In this document: in pieces, positions 55,251-64,000 of the stretch
Numbering within the stretch: position 1 is the stretch's first letter
Layout of the letters: each line of letters starts with the position of its first letter
NCBI RefSeq assembly: GCF_003945595.2
Contig: NW_024104320.1
Span: 1,193,288-1,257,287, forward strand
Origin: Pipra filicauda
Taxonomy: Eukaryota > Chordata > Aves > Passeriformes > Pipridae
Direction of reading: 5' to 3'
Length of the DNA: 64,000 nucleotides
Program-made: the position numbers and the translations under genes
Notes under the pieces: generated by a model
Seen by the model: the letters and a program-made list of their open reading frames with translations, nothing else
Database searches by the model: none
Told to the model about the DNA's origin: nothing

Positions 55251-58200
55251 CCTGACTTCCAGGTGCGTGTTGTGAGCGACTGAGTGTTTAATGCTGCCCC
55301 TTCAGGCTCGGTGCTCGCCGAGGTGGGAGTGGGAGGAGGGTAAGGGGTGAGCGAGGACTCCCCCACTCCGTGACTCTCGAGGGGAAACCAGGTAAAACTG
55401 GGAAGGGGCAGCTTCCAAGCAGAGAAGCTGAGGTAGCTTTCCACAGCACAGGGGAGAGTGTTCAGGTCCTGGAGCTTGTCAGCCACGGTGGGCATGGGGT
55501 GTTCAGGGTTCGGTTTTTTTAGGGTGCATTGATGGCAGAAGTCTGAAGATTTCCCAGAGACACACACCATTTTTGGCTCGCAGAGTCCCTTAGCATTATT
55601 AGCAGATGGAAGAGTATCCTGGGAAAGTACTGCTTTATCCCACCTTATGTGCCCTTTCTAGGTGTCTGCATCCAAGCCCTGCTCCTGTTGTTTCTTCCAC
55701 TCAAGGGTAGGCTGATGTCATTAGGAAACCTGAAAACAGTTCTCAAGGTGCTTGGTGTGAGGGCACCTGGGATGCCACCCGTGACTATCACACTCGTGCT
55801 TCCAAGAGGCAGTTGCTTCATCACTCACAGAACAGAAACATTACAGTGTTAATTCTATGTTGAGAGAAAAGCTGACTCAAAAGCTGCATTTCATTGTTTC
55901 TCAGATAAACCTAGACTAGCATTTATCTTTGAGTCACAGGTTTTGTTCTCTTTCCTTACTGCTTTTAATATACTTGTTGGTTTGGTTCTGGACTCAACTG
56001 ATAACAAATAGTTTAGGACAAAACGAGGCTGCTCCCTGTGCCCATAATGTAAGTGCAATATCTACACATAGCTGCAAAGAGTTGTTTTCAGCGTGCTTAA
56101 ATACTTTTCTTAGAAATAAGATGATCTGTTATAAATTTCTGTTCTGTTGGGGAAGGGAAAATTTACAAGTTTGGTTTTAACTTACAATAGAATTAAAAAT
56201 AAAGGAACTAAAGTGTATGAGAAGCATTAATTTTCCATAACAATGTTTAAGCTTACTTTTCTATTTAAGGAGCAAAATCTCTCAGCTATTATGCTGTCTT
56301 GGTTTTCCTTGAAACACAATTAAATTTTATATGATAGGAGCATTGATAAGTACAGAATTGTCAAGTTTGTAACTTCATTAGACCTTCCTTTCTCTTACCT
56401 CTCACGCCATCATCTTGCATTTCTCCTAAAGCTCATAGAAGCAATTCAGTGTTGACATTCAACTACACCACAGGAGTCTTGAAACAAAATTTCCATTGTA
56501 CTGTTGTGTTTTGTTACTTTTTTGACCACTGCCTACACACTCAGATCTCTAGTGATTTGTGGGGTACTTTCAGCTTACTGACAAACTTACACAGGTGAAA
56601 AGGCTTTCACTGGGTTTCACAGGAATCAAGCTTTTTTCGTTGCTTGAGGAAGCAATGCAGCAGGAACAGCCAGGCCTCAGAGAAAAGCCCTGGGAGCTGC
56701 TGACAGCCAGTGCTCTTCCCAAGACCAGGGTTGGGGGACTCATTCCTCTAGATCCCATAACAGACAGCTGCCACACGCATGTTTTTTGCTCTTAACTGTA
56801 GGAAATGCTTCAGCTTTACTGGTGCAGAGACCTGCCTTCATTTTACCACTGTCTTGTAGGATATTGTGGCAGAAAATGTGGTCATTACTATATAAATTCA
56901 ACACGGAGAGTCAGAACTCTATATGGTCTGCTTCTTTTGGACACCAGACTGTGGAGCCTGAGTGATTACTTCCCAGCAGCTAGAAAGAAAGGGGCACTCA
57001 ATGAAATTACCAGGCAGCAGATCTGCAATGATGGTGGCATTTCCTTTCACACTGGGTATCATTCACATGTAGAACTGCTGTGGTGTTTATGGCTAAATGT
57101 ACAAATGAGTTCCAAAAGTAATTAGGCAAAATAAAAGGAAAACAGGCATGGAGCAGTGATCAGGATGTCACCTACCTTTCAGGAAGTTCATGAACTGCGG
57201 ATTCCCTGTGTTTCTGTGGTTGACTGAACAGGACACCTCTGTATGCTATGTTTGTCTGACAGCTTGTTTTATTCTGAAAATAACATTCATAACCAAAATT
57301 TAATTAAAACTTAGCTACTGCTGTGACCAAAGTATTAACTTTGCTTCAAGGTGATCTGGGAGCATGGTTCAGAAAGTAGTTCAGCAGCTTTCTGGGGGTG
57401 TGTGGAATCGGAGTGAGACTTTATGAAAAATGTACTAAGGTTGTAAATTTTCTAACCACAAAACTGATGTAAAGACAGGAGTGCTGCCTGCAGCCTGTAA
57501 GTTTAAATCTTGGATGACCATTTCCTGTACCACAGCTTTAATTAGATTAATTCTTAAGAACTTGACATTCTTTGTGTTCTAAAAACATTTTGGAATCATG
57601 CATATTATATAGAGGCATTTACTTTTTCTGTGTTATCATGGCTTTAGCTATTGAAAGGACAAGGCGCAATGGTTTTAAACTGAAAGAGGGACATGAGGAA
57701 GAATTTTTTTACTGTGAGGGTGGTGAGACACTGAAAAGGCTGCCCAAAGAAGCTGTGGCTGCCCCATCCCTGGAAGTGTTCAAGGTCAGGTTGGATGGGG
57801 CTTTGAACAACCTGGTCTAGTGGAAGGTGTCCTTTTCCATGGCAGGTGGGTGGAACAAGATGATCTTTAAGGTCTGTTCTAACCCAAATCATTCTGTGAT
57901 TCAATTACTAGGGAAAATAAGTGGGAAAACAGCATATAGATCTAAATGTTTTTCTTGGCTTGTTTTAAGGGTGAAATATGATACAGGATTTGCATAGAAG
58001 TGGTTTATGTCTCTTGTTTTCAACTGGAAGTCATCTTGCCAATGCTTGGAGATCAGAAGGAAAGGTATCAAAGGAAAGCAAACTTTTAAAGTAATTTAAT
58101 TTCTGGGAGGATGGAGGTGAGACTAGGAGAAGGGAATAATTAAAAAATAAAAAAGTGAGATAAAGTTTTAAAGTACACAGCCCCTGGAGCAAAGCTCAAG

Positions 58201-61200
58201 GGAGCTGTGATGAGCCAAATGAACAAGATTCTGTAGGCTCCACAAGTCTAGTAAAGCTCACATTTGATAGAACTTGTGTATGGAAAATGGAGAGTTACTT
58301 TGTATAGCAAATATGTATGTAGTCTGTTGTGTTTACAGTCTCTCATCAAAGTAAATAGTGTATTGTTCTAATGAAGTCTGTCTTGTGACTATTTATCACT
58401 CTTCTTTTCCTGGAAAGAAGAAAATTGCCAGTGCAGGATAAAGTGAGGCCTGCTGTGGTGATAACATTTTGCAGCTCATGCCCTGACACTGTCCACTTTA
58501 TTTGGGTGTAGTAGTGGGATCCCACCCTGTCTTTTTCTGTGAAAACACAAAAAGGAAAGAGTCCTGATACTCATGCTTCTTTGTTCAAACCCACTCAGAT
58601 AAAACAGTTCAAAGAAAAATGTTTAGATGATGAAAGGCTCTGCCTGGAAGTCTAAAACTTCTCAAAACTGTTGAGGAGTAAAGATGATGGGTTAGTAAAC
58701 TTAAAAATGTTCAGAAATTAGGTAATGTGTCAGAATATAATCATTGTGGTGGATTTCATTACCATATCTCTATTTTTGTCCTGATCTGATGTAATAATTA
58801 AGGGCTTGTGTAGGCAATTCATAGAGAAGGCAGACCCAGGATTAATGTTGCTGCTCCTCTTCATGTTTCCTGGCTCCTGCTGATGGCAAATTTTAAAGAG
58901 AGACTGAAAGCCTGAAAGACAAATTTTGGGTTCTATGTTTTGTCCCTCTGAAAGGAAGACAAGATTAATGAAGAGTCATTTTCTTCCTTTATCTTGAATT
59001 CTATGGCAGGAAATTAAAGATTTTTTAAAGGCTTTCCAGTATTCTGGAACTTCTGCTATTGGAAAAAACCAGTGTTCTTCATTAGAGTTTCTATTAGAAT
59101 CTGTGCATTTTTTCTCCTTTAATTACTGTTATGAAACTTATTTTTTAGCATTTATCTTATTTGGCAATTGTATTAGAGGATATTCTTGGATGTTTGCAGT
59201 ACTTTTCAAACATAAAACGCAAAGGAGAGAGCACAGTTTTGCTAAATTTTTAAAATTCACTTAGGGTGACTTTCTAAAGAGGATTCGGTCCCCAGAATCA
59301 CTTTCCGTATCATGCCGACTCTCACAGATGTAGAGAAGTCAAGTTAAAAGAAAGATATGAAAAGTCAAGTGATTTTGCCAGCATCACACCAGCATTTTGT
59401 AACAAAGGAAGGAATGGGGCACAAATGTTTGGGATATATTTCATCTGGATTTGACTGTTGATCTTTCTTTCTGTGAATGTTTAATTACTGTGGCACGAGA
59501 ATGTATATTGATTATTATGGCCTGAAAGGTTAATATAAGAAATTATTATTTTAAAAAGTAAAACAGTTTTCAACCTTAAAAATTAATTAAACATTCAAAG
59601 AAAAAACTAGGCTCAGAAAATAGTGTGACAGTATGTTCACTTCTCAGCTGCTTCTTGCTTGTTTGTAGACTTGTTCCTTCTTCTGTGAGAATAAGGTAGG
59701 TAAGCCTGAGGGTCATCACAAGTCACTTTTAGGAGCACTGTAATCTGTTTTTATGGGCTGAATTAAAGAACAAAACCATTAAAAATCAAAGTAGTGAGCA
59801 CCCAAATGTGTCTTGATGATAGGGGTTGAGGGCATATGGATTTGCTAGTGGAATAGCTGTGAAGCAAATACATTAAAGTGGTGTGACTACAGACTTTAAC
59901 CTTAACAGTTCTGTAGCTTTTAACTTGTGTACCTTGTTTTTCTCATCATATGTTCTGCTTCTTCTTGCACAGGAACACAGGCTCTCGATTTGCAGCAAAT
60001 TGTGCTATGCAATAGGAGGTGCCCCAAATCAAGTGGCAGGGAGTGCTGCTGCTTTCTTCCTGCAGATCTACCTGCTGGATATAGCCCATGTAAGTAGCAC
60101 AGGAAACATTTACAGACTGTAGACTTAACTCTGTTGTTGTCAGCCATGTCCCTGAAATGATAAAAGGGGAATTAGCTAATAAATATTCCAAACTGTCTTG
60201 TTATCCTTGCCTCTTGCTGTTAAGCATCCTGGAAACTGCATAAACTTGTCCACAAATATTTTTTTCCACTAGTTTCCTTTCTGTCTTGAAGTGGCCATTG
60301 TTTGCTTTTAGGTTGGGATCATTATTAGAATTTTAGGTGCTGTAGTGTTCTCACACTTGTGGACACAAGAAAAAGCAGTTCTCAGTGTCAATAGCCAGAT
60401 AACGTAAAATGTGGGACATCTGAAACATTAACAGCACCATGTTGGGGTTGTGAAGTTCTATTCATTTGGTTCAGTTAAAAATCACTGCAGCTGCATCCAA
60501 TAGTCAGCATAATTTCACACAAATATTATTTGGTTTGTCTAAGGTAATTTTGTTACAAAGAAAGCTGAGTTATCCTTCCTGAACCTTCTTTGCTTGCAGT
60601 CTGTGGCTTTCTGGTGCAGAAGCAGACCTGGTGAAACAAAGTAGGAATCATCCCATTCATCTGACTTTCAGCTGCTCCAGCTTTCTAGATTTCAGGACAG
60701 CAGAGAAACAAAGAAAATCAATCCATAAGCAATTTTTACTGGTTTGGATTGTCTTGTACGCCTGCATGGTAACTAGGTGGGATAGATAAAGTATTAGGAT
60801 TGAAAAAAGGATTTTAGGGAGTTGAGGCCAAATTGCAGGGACAGTGGGAAGAGCTGTAGCTGAAACTACATGAGTGGTATTCAGCTCTGATGACTGTTTC
60901 TGTTTGCTGGAAAGAGCAGGAAGTTCTGCATCAGATGTCATTACCCATTTGCTGTTCCAGATGTAGAAAATGTGGGATATTATGACCGGACATGTCCAAA
61001 AGTTTGGGTTTATGGTTTTCCTATAAAAGTCTGGTATTAGAAGCTGAGATCTGACTTACTTGATAAAATTTGCAACACAATAAGATGTGGATGTAAAACT
61101 GAGATCATCTTGGGTGTCCTGTTGAGATCAAAGTCACGAGACCTAGAAAAGGGGCCCATTTTGGACAGCAGTGTCTAAGATGTCAAGTGGATGGTGTGAA

Positions 61201-63857
61201 ATCTGAGGAGCTGGAGGTGGAACAGGGAGCTTGGAGATGGAGGAGGGAGGTGGGTGCACTCTGACTACACTTGTTTTCCCCCTTACATCAAGGATGGCAA
61301 TACAAGCCATTGGAGATGAGAAAGCATGAACAGAATGAGAAAGACACTAACAGTGTTTTTCCCAGGATGCTTATAAATATGGCAATTTCCCTACTCTCTG
61401 ATTATCACAGAAATTGAAGATTCTCGAAGCAAGGGACTATCTCTTTATGTGTTTGTGTACAGTGTCCAGAAAGATGAGGCCTCGTCCTTGCATCTTTGGA
61501 CACTACCTAAATAAATGACACAATAATAATTATATTATTAAAAAACTTCTACTGAAACCAAATGATTTTGCTTAATGTTTGTAACGATACACTTACTCCT
61601 TCATTAAGGGGCTCAATTATTTGTTCCCTGATGGTTTAGTTTGTTCTCTGAAGTAATCCTGCAGAGATAGGATTTATTTCAAGGCCTGATAAACAGCTCT
61701 GAAATCTTGTGGGTTTTTTCCACCCATTTTCAGGGGAGAGCATGTAATTTTGCAGTCACTACGTGGATTTAATTCTTACCCACTTAAAAGGCAGAACTAT
61801 TTTAGCTCCTTTATAACACTGAGAAGCTTCTGGCACTGGTGCTGACAGATGCTGTCTAGATTTAGGGGCTAAGAAAATGCAGCCAAGGGATGTATAAGCC
61901 CATACCAATGATGAAGACAAGGTGAATACACACACTCCACTCATAACATAAGAGAGGTTTTGCATTTTGCTCAAAGCTTTCTTCCACCTCTGCTTAGGTA
62001 ATATCCACTTCCTTTCTGTGCGTTCAAGTTATCTGAGCACAATACCAGTGTGAAACCCATCTAATTTGTAGCTTTGTGTTCTCTCGTAACTGTAGTATTT
62101 CAGACCCTCTGTCCTTCTGACTGCTATTTTGTTCATGTTTTGGCCGACCTTGAGAAGCTCAGTGACTCAGAATTCTCTTGAGAAGCAGCAGGGACTTTTG
62201 AGCAGTTCTGGTGCAGCCCCCGCAGCGAGGCTGTCTAAGGGTTGGTGGGTTACTTGTCACCTTGGCTGTGGGAGGGCACAATTCAGCAAAGATGGGTGAG
62301 GTGAACATCAGCAAACTGCTGTGGGACACAGCCCATCCCAGCCTTGTCCTACCATTCAGCAACTGAATGCTTGCAGAGCCACTGTCGCTACTTTCCCAAT
62401 ACTTCCCTGTTCATAAGCTTTCTCAGGTGGGGTATGTGCCTTGGAGCTGGTGGTGACAGGAAGATTGGCTGCCAATGCAATTTCACCTAATTTCACCTAA
62501 AATGTAACAGGTGTGATTACAGAAGTGGATAGCACCTGCCTTTTACAAAGGTCATTCAGGACATTCAGAGATCCCTGCTTCCTTCTTTTGCCTCTGGGGG
62601 AAGACCGACATCAAAATCAGTGGGTAGGGGACTGCTCCAGCTGGAAGCCAGGTGATGCTGCCTAGGAGACAATATAGTGGGCAGAAAATAGAGAGATACC
62701 TGCTCAAGCTGGGTCAGCTTGCTCAGCTGCATTTTCCAGGTTTCCCACTGTACTGGAGCACTAATGGCGTGAAGAAGAACAGAGATGAAGGGGTTTTGTC
62801 TGCTGTTGCTGTTTAAGCCACAGAGGCTGTTTCAGCAGTCTCTCTCAATAATTGCTCTGAGGAACATTCATATTTATATGGCTTTTAATGACTTTTTTCA
62901 GCACTGTAGTTACAATGGCATGAACTGAGCACTTGGAGGAGAACTCACTTTTTTGACCATTGTGTGATGGGAATTCCTAAGCTCTGTACAGATATATGTG
63001 AAAAAATGACTACATTGCCTGGGATAAACTGTGTTTCTATATGGGCATGAAAATATGGTCCTCCTGGGTTAACTTCTTGTTAAAGGATTTTTCCACTTGG
63101 GCATTTTATTTTTATGTAATCCACAAACATTTTTCAAGTGAAATTTGATGGACATGTGCTGGCAACTTTGATTTGAACCGATGTGCCTTATGCAGTTCAG
63201 TAGTCACAGTTCAGTGCCGAGTGGATAAAGTCTGCTGTGCTACAAACTCTTCCTCAGCCACATACCACCAGTTGGCAGCCTTGTTGCTAATCTCAGGAGA
63301 TGGAAAAACACGAGAGCATGTAAACAGCTCCCTCTACTATTTTCTAGATCAGGTCAAGATAAAGATATGAGTAGATGGAGCAAAGTAAGAGGGTAATTAC
63401 AGAGGGACTCTGTCAGATTGTATGACTAAAACCAGGACTTTACTATTTGACTATCTGATTCATTTTCCTCATTCTAAACACATTCAGGATTTTCCCTTCC
63501 TTGCATTTCCCCCCTCTAATTCATTCATTCATGATGCCTGTCTCAGTGTCTCATTTGTTTGCTGTGGGTAACCAATAGGAATTTCTATGACAGCAGCAGA
63601 CATGTTTTGTACATGAACTATCATTATTCTTTGAAACACTGAGGTGTTTTTTTTCTAGAAAGTTGCTTTATGCTGTCTCATTGTATTGTGAAACAATGGC
63701 TCTTGTTTACTGTATTCTGTCTGTACTTTCAGATTACTCCATTTCATGCTTCTCTGGTGCTGTTCGTTGGCAAAGCCTCAGGTGCATTTACTGATCCTGT
63801 TGCTGGCTTTTTTATTAGCAAAAGTAGATGGACAAGAATTGGCCGGCTCATGCCTTG
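54793..63857 (+). CDS. MFSD2B: MFSD2B, N-terminal part (exons 1-3; 3' exons beyond right edge)
   Basis: MFSD2B is a plasma-membrane major-facilitator transporter that exports sphingosine-1-phosphate from red blood cells and platelets. Exons 54793-54834, 59973-60089 and 63733-63857 join in frame (phase 0, 0, then 2) to give about 94 residues. Exon 2 encodes [20 protein letters not shown] and [14 protein letters not shown], the first transmembrane segment. Exon 3 encodes [20 protein letters not shown] and [17 protein letters not shown], the second transmembrane segment plus the loop typical of the MFSD2/GPH group. The Asp of TDP (residue 74 here) corresponds to the cation-site acidic residue of this group. 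The paralogue MFSD2A is similar, but [18 protein letters not shown] and the position next to UBXN2A favour MFSD2B. Confidence 0.9.
54835..59972 (+). other. MFSD2B: MFSD2B intron 1 (5.1 kb)
   Basis: Begins in the CpG island, then becomes AT-rich. It contains a plus-oriented CR1 end at about 57645-57903. No other exon or RNA gene is recognised. An additional coding exon upstream of 59973 cannot be excluded but is not needed for phase. Confidence 0.75.
57645..57903 (+). mobile_element. CR1 LINE 3' terminus
   Basis: 'gaggaagaatttttttactg', 'aggctgcccaaagaagctgt', 'catccctggaagtgttcaag', 'gtcaggttggatggggcttt', 'acctggtctagtggaaggtg' and the end 'aacccaaatcattctgtgat' are CR1 3' sequence. The 82- and 86-codon frames here (57572-57820 plus, 57644-57904 minus) derive from it. 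Confidence 0.9.
59973..60089 (+). CDS. MFSD2B: MFSD2B coding exon 2, transmembrane segment 1 (residues 15-53)
   Basis: The acceptor is CTTCTTCTTGCACAG and the donor is GTAAGTAG starting at 60090. The exon is 117 nt, phase 0 to phase 0. It encodes [20 protein letters not shown], then [19 protein letters not shown]. The [13 protein letters not shown] motif and the following hydrophobic helix are diagnostic of MFSD2 proteins. Confidence 0.94.
60090..63732 (+). other. MFSD2B: MFSD2B intron 2 (3.6 kb)
   Basis: No recognised CR1, SINE, RNA gene or exon. Short frames such as 60657-60941 minus show no similarity. Confidence 0.8.
63733..63857 (+). CDS. MFSD2B: MFSD2B coding exon 3, transmembrane segment 2 (residues 54-95)
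   Basis: The acceptor is CTGTACTTTCAG and the donor is GTAAGCAT starting at 63858. The exon is 125 nt, phase 0 to phase 2, ending inside the Trp codon of [36 protein letters not shown] and [10 protein letters not shown] match the family. The remaining exons (about 10 more transmembrane helices) are outside the window, and 63858-64000 is intron 3. Confidence 0.95.
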
Positions 63858-64000
63858 GTAAGCATAAATGTGTACATATATTTACATATATATATTATTA
63901 TTGAGTGTTGTGATCATACAGCTACCTCCTTGAACTAGTCTTAGTGATTGTATTCATTTTACATATATAAAATCAAAAAGAAAAGTTGTCATGTCATCTA

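Noticed and set aside
59290..59430. Possible second MIR fragment ('aagtcaagtgattttgccagcatcacacc')
   Set aside because: Only about 25 bp loosely resemble the MIR core, with no supporting flanks.
1..64000. CRISPR arrays, operons, phage or plasmid modules
   Set aside because: The window is spliced vertebrate nuclear DNA; no direct-repeat/spacer arrays or prokaryotic gene clusters are present.

Overview
This is vertebrate nuclear DNA, almost certainly from a songbird (Passeriformes). Introns are long and AT-rich, there are three CpG islands, and CR1 LINE fragments are scattered throughout. A tRNA-Ile-derived SINE with a CR1-like tail at about 4256-4390 resembles the TguSINE1 type known from passerines. 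There are no bacterial-style operons. Nearly all long open frames outside the exons below are chance frames, CpG-island frames or repeat-derived frames.

Three protein-coding genes could be reconstructed exon by exon, using splice sites, reading phase and remembered family sequences. (1) ATAD2B lies on the minus strand. Coding exons 1-8 run from the ATG at 25800 down to 1362 and give about 305 N-terminal residues; the AAA+ ATPase and bromodomain exons lie beyond the left edge. (2) UBXN2A lies on the plus strand and its coding region is complete: six coding exons, 37758-50980, encoding 293 aa, preceded by a non-coding first exon ending at 33903. (3) MFSD2B lies on the plus strand. Its first three coding exons (54793-63857) give about 94 residues; the rest lies beyond the right edge. 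The gene order ATAD2B(-) / UBXN2A(+) / MFSD2B(+) matches the human chromosome 2p arrangement as I recall it.

Layout: 1-25800 ATAD2B exons and introns, with intron 1 about 15.8 kb long; 25.2-26.5 kb ATAD2B CpG-island promoter; 26.5-33.4 kb intergenic DNA with no recognised gene; 33.4-34.34 kb UBXN2A CpG island, abutted by an antisense endogenous-retrovirus LTR at 34344-34926; 37.7-51 kb UBXN2A coding exons; 51-54.2 kb its 3' UTR and intergenic DNA; 54.4-55.25 kb MFSD2B CpG island; then MFSD2B to the right edge. ATAD2B and UBXN2A are transcribed divergently, about 8 kb apart. The three proteins are unrelated in function: a chromatin ATPase, a p97/VCP cofactor and a sphingosine-1-phosphate exporter.

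I found no previously undescribed system. The most interesting points are the antisense LTR beside the UBXN2A promoter, a longer UBXN2A C-terminus than in human, a passerine SINE, a very old MIR-like SINE, and a GGC repeat in the ATAD2B 5' UTR.
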